A stretch of 31,335 nucleotides of DNA from an uncultured Bacteroidota bacterium (GCA_903898215.1 CAIUEQ010000290.1:1-31335), one strand, 5' to 3'; counted from the first letter of the stretch, positions 9,601-18,127 are shown. The notes: generated by a model from the letters alone, not told the origin. Translations and numbers: made by a program.

Positions 9601-11675
9601 AACGCTGTTCCAAATGGCGATAAAGGATTAGCGGTATAAAAACTAGCAGCACGTGTTGGTGTTCCCAAATTAATTACAGAACCTTGTTTTACAAATACTA
9701 AAACATTTGTTGTTCCGGGAACCCCTACCGGTGCTGTCCATGCTATTGATGCTTGGGTGGAAGACAATGCAGTAAAAGTTGCATTTGTAACCGAATTTGG
9801 AGGAGCAGCACCTGATGCACCTGTTGCATTTGAAGCAGTTGAATATAATGAGTCTGAATCGCGAACAACATAAACAAGCACAGAATATGTTGTTCCTGCC
9901 GTTAAACCTGTAATTGAAACAACATTCGTATCACCTTTAAAAATGCAATGTGCTAATCCGTCAAATTGGTAAGATGTTCCATTTGGAAACAAGGTATTTG
10001 CATTGTAAATATTTGGATTTGCATTGGGAGTTCCTGTTGTAATTCCGGGTGGACTTTGTTTCACAAATACAATTGTAGTAAATAATGAATTGCTGTAATT
10101 TATATTTTTTACCCATGAAATATTAGCTGTTGTTGAACCGCTTGCAGTGAAGGTGAGTCCAGTAACTGCTGTTGGTGAAGGAGCATTAGTTGTTCCATTT
10201 GTTGTTACGGGTAAAGAATAATTTGAATCAGCATCATTAATAGCATAAGCCAAAACATAATAGGTTGTTGACGCGGCAAGCCCTGTAATATTTACAAAAT
10301 TTGTATCACCCTTAAAAACGCAATGAGCAAAAGTATCGTTCTGATATCTTGTTCCGTTTCCGATAAAATTTGAATTTGCAGTAATGGAACTTGGATTTGC
10401 ATTTGGTGTTCCTGCAGTAATAGATGAAAATGGTTTCACATAAATTACCATCGAATTTGATAAATTATTATATCCAGCTGGCTTGACCCAATTTATTGAA
10501 GCAGAATTTTGACCTGTTGATATGAAAGCCAAATTTATTAACACTCCTGGAGCTGTTGATGGAGTGGCTCCATTTATAGTTGCAGGTGTAGAATATACAC
10601 TGTCGGAGTTACGAACAATGTATATCAATACAAAATAATTTGTGCCCTGATTAAGGCCGGTTACCGAAACAAAATTTGTATCTCCATTAAAAACACATTT
10701 TGCATTTGCATCATTTTGGTAAGATGATGTTGCCAATGAAAAATCTGTATTTGCTAAATAATAATTTGCTGAAATATTAGGTGTTCCTATCGAAATTGAA
10801 GATACCGGTTTAATAAAAACCAACGTTTTCATTGTTGTGCTGTTGTAAGACGAAGGTAACGTCCATCCAATTGTTGCGGCATTTGTAGAAGTAGCGCCAA
10901 AAGTTGGAGCAGAAACAAATGGAGGTAAATTATTTGTTGCTGTGTTAAGGTCAATCCAATTTGTTGCAGATCTTATTCCATCTATCACCAAAGTGGGAGT
11001 GCTTGTTCCTTGTCTAAGCACATAACGACCAAGGGCTGAAGCATCAGGAAATGCGCTTCCATTTGCAATTGCACTTGATGTAGAAGGTTCGGTTGAAGGT
11101 ATTCCACTGCTAAATCCCCATACTACACACGAATCATTATTTGAACCCGAAACGAAAGAATATTTTGTTACGATTCTTACTGTAGTTCCAATTACAAAAC
11201 TATCATTTCCATAAGCCGGAGCATCAGCAAGTTTTGATATTCCAAGTTTATAATATCCGCTACTTGCCGATTTAATAAATATGCGATTAAAAGAGGTATT
11301 GATACTCGTTGACCCTTGTGCGAGTAATGAAAAGAAATAATCTCCGGAAATTTGAGCTGCTGAAACATTAATTAAAAATGAGGTATAAACAGAACCGCTG
11401 CTTAAGTTATTTAATCCATCGCGGTAAACAATTTGCCCAGAAGAATTGAGAGCTGCTGCATTACCAATATTTGATAAAACATACCCTCCATAACTCAACC
11501 CAGAACTTGTAACGTTGATAGGATTTGTTGCTGTAGTTCCAAGCTGTGTCCAGTTATTAGCAGTTAATGTCTGCGTGGATGTGTAGCTAAAATTTTCTGT
11601 AAATAATTGCTGAGATCTGCTCACTAAACTCAACAAAACAAAGGCGAGTAAAAATTGTATAGTTTTCATTTTCAA
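6642..11675 (-). CDS. Giant secreted T9SS protein with eight FN3-like repeats
   Basis: A 1677-residue surface or secreted protein. Residues 1-21 are a signal peptide. Residues about 22-252 are a beta-rich domain resembling a lectin/LamG-like fold, shared with the neighbouring 437-residue protein. Residues 253-1262 hold eight repeats of 122-131 residues, each resembling a fibronectin type III domain with an insert. Every repeat has one cysteine in a CVFKGDTNFV-like motif and a YYVLIYVVxDxDSxYS-like strand. Residues about 1265-1480 contain a domain with features of the OB-like modules found beside secreted nucleases and lipoproteins (GLRGVVYGFN, EFLLRDQTGGI, EGDSVEVRGSI). Residues about 1595-1677 form a T9SS type-A sorting domain (VYPNPSNGIINI, KGIYFLKI, terminal RILMQ). 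No catalytic domain was recognised, so adhesion or matrix binding is the likely role. Confidence 0.85.
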   Translation of the reverse strand: MKMKTIQFLLAFVLLSLVSRSQQLFTENFSYTSTQTLTANNWTQLGTTATNPINVTSSGLSYGGYVLSNIGNAAALNSSGQIVYRDGLNNLSSGSVYTSFLINVSAAQISGDYFFSLLAQGSTSINTSFNRIFIKSASSGYYKLGISKLADAPAYGNDSFVIGTTVRIVTKYSFVSGSNNDSCVVWGFSSGIPSTEPSTSSAIANGSAFPDASALGRYVLRQGTSTPTLVIDGIRSATNWIDLNTATNNLPPFVSAPTFGATSTNAATIGWTLPSSYNSTTMKTLVFIKPVSSISIGTPNISANYYLANTDFSLATSSYQNDANAKCVFNGDTNFVSVTGLNQGTNYFVLIYIVRNSDSVYSTPATINGATPSTAPGVLINLAFISTGQNSASINWVKPAGYNNLSNSMVIYVKPFSSITAGTPNANPSSITANSNFIGNGTRYQNDTFAHCVFKGDTNFVNITGLAASTTYYVLAYAINDADSNYSLPVTTNGTTNAPSPTAVTGLTFTASGSTTANISWVKNINYSNSLFTTIVFVKQSPPGITTGTPNANPNIYNANTLFPNGTSYQFDGLAHCIFKGDTNVVSITGLTAGTTYSVLVYVVRDSDSLYSTASNATGASGAAPPNSVTNATFTALSSTQASIAWTAPVGVPGTTNVLVFVKQGSVINLGTPTRAASFYTANPLSPFGTAFQNDAAAGCVYRAANPANVTIRGLNITAPYYIVIYVVRTTDSSYSTPVVITGTTQPAGDVTGLTFGGTGTTSATISWTKPTGYANASYTTLVFVKQSLAITNSTTPTFSPIRYSADPSFAGSGSNQFQNDGSAWCVFKGDTNFVNVTSLNNIAPYYVLVYVVRDGDSSYSPLGATTNGSVLSSPPPTPTDVSSIAVSGLSSTSIHISWTKPSVYIPASYTTMVFVKQGVAVSAGTPTKPVTYYVANTIYGLGNGYQNDATARCVFKGDTNFVNVTGLNNTAPYYILIYIIRDIDSTYSPLGATGSGSTLAPPPPPPSITLANFVGVTTTVAKAAWLKPTGYDNGTMTTLIFIKQGAAITAGIPTRTVSYYAANPASPFGTTYQNDAAARCVFKGDTDFVYLTNLSNLLPYQVLIYVVNDADSAYSSTGAIASGRPLTTNPAPPIDVTNVLFTGITTTGGLITWNRPTVYDKKLWTTLVYVKQASAVTAGTPTSSINTINANGFLGLGSTYQNDASAFCVFKGDTNFVNIGNISNGSIYYVLIYIVTDYDSIYSAPGATTSGSSLPTPPLPTYYTISQINHINVITGVPDSINARAGLRGVVYGFNLRPPGVEFLLRDQTGGITVSSATSNFGYTVAEGDSVEVRGSISSARGLLQISALDTLKLLGNGKQINTPILVSHLDEISENNLVKVNVIKFVTPPSGNVWPSNTTINCVRIGSTDSIAIRIPSSSSLVGQPIPSTSAFTITGMGSQISKSTSAPFSYDGYILIPRGASDIIPVDVFSKFNLISPVNSSSILVQDTTAVNKFSWSRCSLNIGTDVVKYTFQFDTINGNFSNPKIVSLTGNSGTDTSFIITNAQLVNLVGMKYTPYIGKWRVVASASSVSLIVRNSDSINFINITIGAFAGIHESTQAAGISVYPNPSNGIINIISDKIIQNIVVIDMTGRVIKTEETQNTKLSIDGSEWKKGIYFLKISTENGQLVKRILMQ
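7890..10919 (-). repeat. Array of eight degenerate ~375-bp coding repeats
   Basis: The array encodes residues 253-1262 of the giant protein. Proposed unit boundaries in residues are 253-377, 378-503, 504-628, 629-750, 751-881, 882-1008, 1009-1136 and 1137-1262. The best conserved DNA is the block encoding KGDTNFV, visible on the + strand as near-identical stretches near 8026, 8408, 8787, 9171 and 10300. Proline-rich linkers join the later units. Unit 4 is the most diverged: its FKGDTNF block is replaced by a YRAANPANV-like segment. Confidence 0.85.
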
Positions 11676-11752
11676 ATTTTTAATGATTATTGAAACAAAT
11701 GAACAATATTTTTTTAAAAAATTGAGATTAAAATGTGGTGAAAGTCTAAATA

Positions 11753-11787
11753 AAAAAACTTCGCAGTTTTTAGCTGCGAAGTTTTTT
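11753..11787 (-). terminator. Terminator after the 437-residue T9SS gene
   Basis: A near-perfect inverted repeat has arms 11753-11766 and 11774-11787 and a 7-base loop. The GC core (CTTCGCAG) is flanked by A and T runs, so it can end transcription on either strand. It lies 30 bases after the stop of the - strand gene 11818-13131 and before the giant gene, which suggests the two relatives are transcribed separately. Confidence 0.8.
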
Positions 11788-11817
11788 AAGGAATATCGAA
11801 AATGATATTGAAAGAAA

Positions 11818-13131
11818 TTATCTCTTAATAATTTTTTGTGTAGTTACCTCTCCGTTAATATTAACTCTAACAAAATAAATTCCATTATTTAATTGTTGAG
11901 TATTGATATTAATTTTATTGTCTCCTGATGATAACAATTCAACACCTGAGTAGTGAACTTTACCAAGCATATCGATTAACTCAATTGTTGCCGGAGTATT
12001 AACTGAAGAATTTACATGAATGTTTAATTCATTACTGAAAGGGTTTGGCAACATTGTACTAATATTTTTCGCAACAGTATTTGTTACTATCAATGTTTTT
12101 GAAAAACTAGTATTTCCATCCAAATCAATTTGTTTTAAACGGTAATAAGAAGTTCCGTTTAACAAATTCATATCTGTATTAGTATAGTTCAACGTTAAAC
12201 TACTGTTTCCTGCACCTTTTACATCTCCAATTGTTACAAAGTTTTTGTTATCTGAACTCTTTTCAATTTCGAAACGATCGTTATTCATTTCACTTGCAGT
12301 AGTCCAATTTAATACAACTGTATTATTTGATTTAACAGCGTTGAAAGAAGTGAATTGAACTGGTAGAGGAGTATTTGCCCATAAAGTTGAAACACGAATC
12401 CCATCAAAAACAACAGTATCAACCCCAACACTCCCTTGTCTGATGCAAACTGATCTAACTTTTACAAGATCTGTTTGTGTTACATCAGTTGCAACAAGTT
12501 GACCAGCAGGTTCTGTTGTAGGAATTCCACTTGCAAAAACCCAAGCATACACACTGTCATCGGTAGCTGTAGCTGTATTAAACACATATTTCATTACTAC
12601 TAAATATGTAGTATTAAGGTTATAGTTTGAAGAAAAAACAGCACTGGTAACAGCCGCTCCTTTTGATAATCCCAACATAAAAGTACCTGCACTACTACCA
12701 TCTTTTACCCATAACTTTCCTCTAAAATTAGTAGAAAGAGTCGTTCCTTGTGAGTCGTTTAAATGGAAAATGTAATCACCTGTAGCCCCACCACTTGCTG
12801 TTACATTCAATAAAAAAGAAACATATAAAGAACCTGATGTAGTAGTATTAATTACTGCATTAGCATCTTCTCTACTGGCAGTTGAGTTAAATAATTGTAC
12901 TGAACCACCGGTTCCACTTGAAGCATAACCTGTATAAGTTAAAGATGACGTTAAATATCCAATTGGACCTCCAGTACCACTATGTCTTTTCCATAATGTC
13001 CCACCAATTGAAGTATTAGTTAAAGTATCAGTTGTAGATCCATAATTGAATCTCTCATTCAAAAGCATCTGTGCATTCACTGAAGCTACCGTTAAACATA
13101 ATGCTGTTAAAAAGTAAATTATTTTTTTCAT
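11818..13131 (-). CDS. Secreted protein with LamG-like N-terminus and T9SS sorting domain
   Basis: A 437-residue exported protein. Residues 1-21 are a signal peptide ending VNAQ. Residues about 22-255 match the first domain of the giant neighbouring protein in order and pattern: LLNERFNYGS compared with LFTENFSYTS, then a GSLYVSFLLNV strand, a GDYIFHL strand, a SGIPTTEPAG segment and a VVFDGIRVST strand. Residues about 256-350 form the FN3-like module that often precedes the sorting domain in Bacteroidota (LPVQFTSFNA, LNWTTASEMNNDRFEIEKS, SYYRLKQIDLDG). The last 75 or so residues are a T9SS type-A domain (LPNPFSNELNI, NGIYFVRVN, terminal KIIKR). No enzyme motif was seen. It appears to be a tandem paralogue of part of the downstream gene and is likely surface-exposed. 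Confidence 0.85.
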   Translation of the reverse strand: MKKIIYFLTALCLTVASVNAQMLLNERFNYGSTTDTLTNTSIGGTLWKRHSGTGGPIGYLTSSLTYTGYASSGTGGSVQLFNSTASREDANAVINTTTSGSLYVSFLLNVTASGGATGDYIFHLNDSQGTTLSTNFRGKLWVKDGSSAGTFMLGLSKGAAVTSAVFSSNYNLNTTYLVVMKYVFNTATATDDSVYAWVFASGIPTTEPAGQLVATDVTQTDLVKVRSVCIRQGSVGVDTVVFDGIRVSTLWANTPLPVQFTSFNAVKSNNTVVLNWTTASEMNNDRFEIEKSSDNKNFVTIGDVKGAGNSSLTLNYTNTDMNLLNGTSYYRLKQIDLDGNTSFSKTLIVTNTVAKNISTMLPNPFSNELNIHVNSSVNTPATIELIDMLGKVHYSGVELLSSGDNKININTQQLNNGIYFVRVNINGEVTTQKIIKR

Positions 13132-13258
13132 ATTTTTTTTATTTAATGATGCGATATTAAGACACTTTAACTAATAATTAATACATCTACGATGAATAAA
13201 TAGTTAATTGTTTTGCACAACTTAAAAACATCCAAAATCAATTGTTGAAAAACTAACT

Positions 13259-16108
13259 TTAAAATCTTAAAGCACCGCCAATCATTATATGTCGTTGCTC
13301 TAAATATCTTGCAGGGTTTGAAGGTGGCGGACCACTGGAACCAAGGCGAGGATCAAGAAATCTTGGATCAACCCATGTATCAGGAACATTATCCCCATTT
13401 TGATAGGCTTTACCTGTAACAGGGTTGATGATTGATGAATTTTGGTTATTAAATAAGTTCGTAATTTGCACCAAAAACGACACTTTCATACGCTTTACAT
13501 TCCACCATTTTGTAAATGTAACATCCGACCAAAACCAATATTGTCCCAACATACTCCATTGATGGTCGGCAACAGGATCCACAACATAAATTGGCCTTCC
13601 TGTTGAAGGATCATTGTGGTCAAAAATATATGGGGTGTATCTTAAACCACTTCTTAAAACAGTTTCAAAATACAAACTCATATTATTCAACCATTTTTGT
13701 CCAAGTAATCCATTTTTATTTGCAATTTTAAAAGTGTGATTTGATTTAAAATCATGTGGGCAATCCCATGGCAAATAATATTCTTTGGTATCTTCAACTG
13801 CTCCGGTTGCAAGTAATTGTTTTAGGTTTTGATTTGCGCTTGCACTTTGTCCGGTACTAACCATATAAGTGTATATAGCCTGACCCGTATACCAGTTTCC
13901 AATTCGTTTGATATATCCAATTTCAATTCCTCGTGTTCGAGCATAATCTGAATTGATGCGAACAGTTCTTGTAACATCACGTCCTGTAACATCTTTTACA
14001 AGCATTTGCACTGAGGTAATAAAATCATATTTATCTTTAAAATATGCTGAAAAAGTTAATACATCATTTGAGGTGATCTCTGTTTTTAAACCAAATTCAT
14101 AACTGATATCTACTTCAGGATTTAAATTTGGGTTTCCAAGATTTGCAATAGTTGATCGATCTTGATAAACCGGATTTAACCCGGGATAAACATAAGAAGG
14201 ATGAGGTAATATTGTTGTATGTCCATAGTTAAAATAAAGCACCTGATTTTCACGAATAGGAAATGATGCAGCTATTTTTGGAAGGAAACGGAATTTATAT
14301 CTCAGGTCTCCAATTTTTACAGAATGATCGATATAATCTTGTCTGATAGAGTTCACAATTGGAGAGCGTGGATCGTTAATGGCATCATCAATAAATTTTC
14401 CCGGAGCCCAATATTCAAAACGTCCTCCAACACTTGCTATCAAACCTTTAAATCGAACTTTATCTGTAACAAAAAAACCTCCTCGTTGCGGGTCCACTTT
14501 CCATACATCACTTTGTTGTCCTAGACGAAATGACTGTGAAGTTTGCCCGTTTGCAAGTGGAATTGGAGCACCAATCCAAGGACTTTGAATATCGATCCAT
14601 TGCATCTGCTGGAATTTTGCTTCCATACCAAAACTTAATGTATTGAACGTGTTTTTAGAAACAAGATTTCCTTGTGCTTTAAGTGTATACTCTTCAAAAT
14701 AGTGGTCATGCCAAAGCGTTGCAATTCCTCCGTTATTATAAAACCCCGATGCTGGATTTACGTATGAAACTGCTGACCCCGGATTAAAATATGTTGCCGG
14801 ATAAAGCACAATTGAATTTGGCGAAAACTCATGATCCACTGTTTGTGGTCTCCATGGTTCTCCATTTGCATCTGCTCTTAAACGTACAAAAAAACGAGAG
14901 AATGTTACGTTATATGAGAACCGTTTGTTCACAGATTTTTTCCAATCGATCATTGCCAAATACGAATCACTTGTATAAGTATTTGCCTTATCCATTTGTT
15001 TCGAAAAATTATATTGATAACCGGGTGACCAAGGAAGATCGTTTCCAAAAATTCTCAACATATTTACATCCTGATTAATGGTGATTGATCTCATTCCTGA
15101 AACGGTGAGCAAGCCTCCATTTTTAAAAGAATAATTGAATTTAGTAAACGCACTCCATCTGTTATCCTGATATGGCGACCATGTTGTTCCTCCATTTTGA
15201 GAATACAATGATGACATCACTTGATTTGCCGGATTTTTATAAAATTCATCTGTAAAAGATGTGCGCACAGCTACATAAAATCGTAATCGCTTTTGTAAAT
15301 ATTTTCCTGCAATAGGGCCACCAATATTTAACTCGGCAACCTGACTATTCCAGCATGATTGATTTGTGCTGTTAAATCCAAAATTATCTCTCTTATAACT
15401 TGCAGCAATATTTAATTTATCACTTCCACTTCTAGTTTTAGTATTAATGACTCCAGAAGTTGCATCGCCAATTTCAGCACCAATTCCACCGGTAGTAATT
15501 TCAATATCACTAATTGCATTCGATCCAATATCTAATCCAAAACCGGTACCTGCAAGCGGGTCTGTTACTTTAACTCCATCTATCAACATTCCGGTTTCAT
15601 AAGTTCGTCCACCTCGAATTGATAATCCTGCAGGAGATTGAATTACTCCGGGTTGAGTATTTACAATTTTTTGAATTTGACGTGAGGGTTGCAACTCAAT
15701 ATTTTCCTGTGAAATAGAACTTGAAGATTTTGAGCTTTCAATATCGATCAGAGGTTTTTTTCCGATTACAACAACTTCCTGATCAATTGCAAAATTTGTT
15801 ACCGAGAGATTAACATCCAATATTTTATTTTCTCCGGATTTAATTTTCACTCCGGTAATTTGTGTCTTTTGATAACCGATATAACTCACCTCAATTGTAT
15901 ACTCTCCGGGTCTAATATTTTTTATAATATAATTCCCCTTAATATCGCTGGCTGCACCTAGTGAAGTGCCCTTAATAATAACATTTACACCAATCAATTC
16001 ACTGTTATCTTTTTTATCTTTAATGGTACCAGATATGATTCCGGTATTTTGAGCAAATGCTAAAACCGGAAAACATATGTATAATAAAAATAAATAAATA
16101 AATCTCAT
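13259..16108 (-). CDS. TonB-dependent receptor with carboxypeptidase-regulatory-like domain
   Basis: A 949-residue outer-membrane receptor. Residues 1-20 are a signal peptide ending LAFAQ. Residues about 23-105 are a carboxypeptidase regulatory-like domain (IISGTIKDKKDN, YTIEVSYIGYQ). The plug spans about 135-235 (IVNTQPGVIQ, LSIRGGRTYE, MLIDGVKVTDP, EITTGGIGAEIGDA). The barrel follows, ending in HIMIGGALRF with the C-terminal phenylalanine expected for outer-membrane insertion. No SusD-like gene is adjacent, so it is not a classical polysaccharide locus, and the substrate is unknown. The start at 16108 is chosen over an in-frame ATG at 16135 because it gives a normal signal peptide and because 16135 falls inside the promoter-like -7 box. 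Confidence 0.92.
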   Translation of the reverse strand: MRFIYLFLLYICFPVLAFAQNTGIISGTIKDKKDNSELIGVNVIIKGTSLGAASDIKGNYIIKNIRPGEYTIEVSYIGYQKTQITGVKIKSGENKILDVNLSVTNFAIDQEVVVIGKKPLIDIESSKSSSSISQENIELQPSRQIQKIVNTQPGVIQSPAGLSIRGGRTYETGMLIDGVKVTDPLAGTGFGLDIGSNAISDIEITTGGIGAEIGDATSGVINTKTRSGSDKLNIAASYKRDNFGFNSTNQSCWNSQVAELNIGGPIAGKYLQKRLRFYVAVRTSFTDEFYKNPANQVMSSLYSQNGGTTWSPYQDNRWSAFTKFNYSFKNGGLLTVSGMRSITINQDVNMLRIFGNDLPWSPGYQYNFSKQMDKANTYTSDSYLAMIDWKKSVNKRFSYNVTFSRFFVRLRADANGEPWRPQTVDHEFSPNSIVLYPATYFNPGSAVSYVNPASGFYNNGGIATLWHDHYFEEYTLKAQGNLVSKNTFNTLSFGMEAKFQQMQWIDIQSPWIGAPIPLANGQTSQSFRLGQQSDVWKVDPQRGGFFVTDKVRFKGLIASVGGRFEYWAPGKFIDDAINDPRSPIVNSIRQDYIDHSVKIGDLRYKFRFLPKIAASFPIRENQVLYFNYGHTTILPHPSYVYPGLNPVYQDRSTIANLGNPNLNPEVDISYEFGLKTEITSNDVLTFSAYFKDKYDFITSVQMLVKDVTGRDVTRTVRINSDYARTRGIEIGYIKRIGNWYTGQAIYTYMVSTGQSASANQNLKQLLATGAVEDTKEYYLPWDCPHDFKSNHTFKIANKNGLLGQKWLNNMSLYFETVLRSGLRYTPYIFDHNDPSTGRPIYVVDPVADHQWSMLGQYWFWSDVTFTKWWNVKRMKVSFLVQITNLFNNQNSSIINPVTGKAYQNGDNVPDTWVDPRFLDPRLGSSGPPPSNPARYLEQRHIMIGGALRF

Positions 16109-16132
16109 GAAGACAACCACTTTTATGTTCGG

Positions 16133-16161
16133 CAAAATACGTCAATATTTTAGGTTTCAAA
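16133..16161 (-). promoter_or_regulatory. Promoter-like site for the TonB-dependent receptor
   Basis: On the - strand, TTTG (16161-16158) is followed after 18 bases by TATTTTG (16139-16133), one base shorter than the consensus TAnnTTTG. The expected start of transcription near 16126 lies about 18 bases upstream of the ATG at 16108, supporting that start. Confidence 0.5.
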
Positions 16162-16320
16162 ACAATGAGTTGTTATCATTTTATTAATGATCTTATCATG
16201 CTTTTAGAATTACATTTTGCCTCATTGACCCAAAACAGAGGCTATTTGACCTCCTTAAATTTTGAGCTTCCTTTTTAAAAATATTTTTAGTAACCTTTGT
16301 ATGAATAAATCTCTCCTATC

Positions 16321-16671
16321 ATGAAACGATTATTTATTTATTTTATATCAATTGCTTCCGTGTTTTTTACTACAAATGCAAAAGCTCAAACCAAAGAACC
16401 CACAAATCATTCTATTATAAACACACATGTTTCGGCAATAAATATTTTCAGAGCATCCAAGCCTCTTAACTCTGATGATTTTGGACAAACTTTAAACAGT
16501 GCTGAATTATCTCGTTTGCCATTTCATAATATAAATTCAATAGCAAATACCGTTGCAGGCGTTAACTCATATGGCGGAGGAATTCCAAATATAAAAGGTG
16601 CTCCGGCAAGTGGAACTGCATATTTTGTTGATGGCGTAAGAGTTTACGGAGCATTGCCGAACTTGAAATAA
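16321..16671 (+). CDS. Small secreted protein with a stand-alone TonB plug-like domain
   Basis: A 116-residue protein with a signal peptide (residues 1-23, ending AKAQ). The mature part resembles the first half of a TonB-receptor plug: a LSRLPFHNINSIANTVAGV stretch (residues 63-81), then IPNIKGAPASGTAYFVDGVR (residues 88-107), ending soon after. The pattern of a conserved LP motif, then AGV, an xIxGA strand and YFVDGVRV is seen in receptors of this phylum. There is no barrel and no carboxypeptidase-like domain. It is transcribed away from the TonB receptor gene and followed by a strong terminator 17 bases past the stop. It could be a gene remnant, but the intact signal peptide, stop and terminator argue for a functional small periplasmic protein. 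Function unknown. Confidence 0.72.
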   Translation: MKRLFIYFISIASVFFTTNAKAQTKEPTNHSIINTHVSAINIFRASKPLNSDDFGQTLNSAELSRLPFHNINSIANTVAGVNSYGGGIPNIKGAPASGTAYFVDGVRVYGALPNLK

Positions 16672-16687
16672 CCTATTGCATTTTACC

Positions 16688-16725
16688 AAAAAAAAATCCC
16701 AAGTATCTACTTGGGATTTTTTTTT
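16688..16725. terminator. Bidirectional terminator between plug-like gene and trigger factor
   Basis: A perfect inverted repeat, arms about 16688-16704 and 16709-16725, has core ATCCCAAGTA flanked by A and T runs. It lies between the convergent genes ending at 16671 (+) and 16742 (-) and can serve both. Confidence 0.88.
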
Positions 16726-16741
16726 ATCAATTCAGTTTTGA

Positions 16742-18127
16742 TTAATGATTGTGCTGATGATGTTTGCTGTTATGTTCAGTTACAGTTTTAAAAAACTCTT
16801 CTGAACTCACTTCTTTTTCTTCAATTGTAATAAGTGATTTTACAACTTCACGAACTTTATTTGAAACAGCAATATTGATCATCTTTGAGCGGTAGTCTTC
16901 TTTCTTTAAGCTTGGCTCAATAATAGAATTTAACAATTCTTCATTTAAACCTGAAGTACCATAAGCACCAAACATACTTTTTGTGTGATTAATGGCAGCA
17001 GAACGTATATCTGCATCTTCAACTTTAATGTTATTGTCCGACATCACTCTTTCCTCAAACAAATGTGTGCGTAAATATTCGGCTTCATGAATATAACCAT
17101 GGTCAATATTTTCGGCATTAAATTTATCAGCATGCCTGTCGATCATCCAACGTTTTAAAAATTCATCAGGCAATGGAATATTTTGTTTTGCAACAAGTGA
17201 ATCTATCAATTCGTGTTCGAAAAGGTGATCAGATTGTCCTGAAAAATAACCTGAAAGTTCTTCACGAATTTTATCTTTTAACTCTTCGAGTGAAGTTACG
17301 GTTCCTGGCCCGTATACTTTATCGAACATTTCCTGATTTACTTCAGCTTCAATGTTTCTTTTTATTTCTATAACATTCAATTTGAAATTTGCACCTAGAT
17401 CTTTTACTCCAACTTTTTGAACTCCCAACACATGAGAAATTTCTGTTTCATTATTTTCAAAAAGGTCAAAAATATTTACAGTTAACTGTGCTCCTTTTTT
17501 AACTCCGATAAATTGTTTTTTGATATCATCATTCTTAAGCACTGAAGTTAGCACTGGAGCAGAATCTGCATGAGCGCCACCTTCAAAGGTATTACCAGCT
17601 TCGTCTAATTCATCAAAGCTGCAATACACCATGTCATTATCTCCGGCTTCTTCAATTTCCAACATGGTTCCGAATTGTTTTTTCAAACGTTCAACTTCGT
17701 CTTCTACTTGCTTTTCGTCAACCTTAACAACAAATTTTGTAAATTTATCAGCAGCCGAAATATTTAATTTTAAATCAGGACTTAATCCAATATCAAATTT
17801 AAAAGTATACTCTTTGCCTTTTGCTAATTCATCAATTTTACTATCATCTGATAGTACGGGTTGGCCAAGAATATTCAATTTATTAGCATCGATATACTCA
17901 AACAAACCTTTTGATGCAGCTGAATTTACAGCTTCCAAAAGCACAGTATTACCGAACATGTTTTCAATCATTGATTTGGGAACTTTCCCTGGGCGAAAAC
18001 CAGGAATGTTTGCTTTGTGCTGATAATTTTTTAATTGTTTTTCAATCTCTGGAGCATAATCAGCGTGTTCAATTTGAACTGAAATTGTTGCGTTCAAATC
18101 ATCTTTTTTCTCAATTGTTACATTCAT
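16742..18127 (-). CDS. tig: Trigger factor, ribosome-associated chaperone
   Basis: A 461-residue cytoplasmic chaperone that binds nascent chains at the ribosome exit tunnel. The N-terminal ribosome-binding domain contains the signature GFRPGKVPKSMI near residue 43, preceded by the usual KLKN/HKANIP context. The middle FKBP-like prolyl isomerase region (about 160-260) is recognisable by position but diverged, as is common in Bacteroidota. The C-terminal helical arms run to about residue 445, and the end is a short histidine-rich tail (HNSKHHQHNH). The length is close to the family norm. The gene lies downstream of tRNA-Leu on the same strand with only 49 bases between; a hairpin occupies most of that gap, so its promoter is not obvious. 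Confidence 0.93.
   Translation of the reverse strand: MNVTIEKKDDLNATISVQIEHADYAPEIEKQLKNYQHKANIPGFRPGKVPKSMIENMFGNTVLLEAVNSAASKGLFEYIDANKLNILGQPVLSDDSKIDELAKGKEYTFKFDIGLSPDLKLNISAADKFTKFVVKVDEKQVEDEVERLKKQFGTMLEIEEAGDNDMVYCSFDELDEAGNTFEGGAHADSAPVLTSVLKNDDIKKQFIGVKKGAQLTVNIFDLFENNETEISHVLGVQKVGVKDLGANFKLNVIEIKRNIEAEVNQEMFDKVYGPGTVTSLEELKDKIREELSGYFSGQSDHLFEHELIDSLVAKQNIPLPDEFLKRWMIDRHADKFNAENIDHGYIHEAEYLRTHLFEERVMSDNNIKVEDADIRSAAINHTKSMFGAYGTSGLNEELLNSIIEPSLKKEDYRSKMINIAVSNKVREVVKSLITIEEKEVSSEEFFKTVTEHNSKHHQHNH

Noticed and set aside
7890..10919. The repeat region as a possible assembly artefact or mobile element array
   Set aside because: The units differ clearly in sequence and length, keep one open frame, and lie in order within a normal secreted protein.
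13259..16108. The TonB receptor as part of a SusCD polysaccharide-use locus
   Set aside because: No SusD-like lipoprotein or glycoside hydrolase is adjacent.
16321..16671. The plug-like mini-gene as a frameshifted pseudogene of a full receptor
   Set aside because: There is no continuing receptor sequence in any frame after 16671; a terminator follows within 20 bases and trigger factor comes next. A 5' remnant of a deleted receptor remains possible but is not shown.
17631..18023. A 130-codon open frame on the + strand inside the trigger factor gene
   Set aside because: It lies entirely antisense to a firmly identified tig, has serine/leucine-rich low-complexity composition, and has no promoter or family resemblance.
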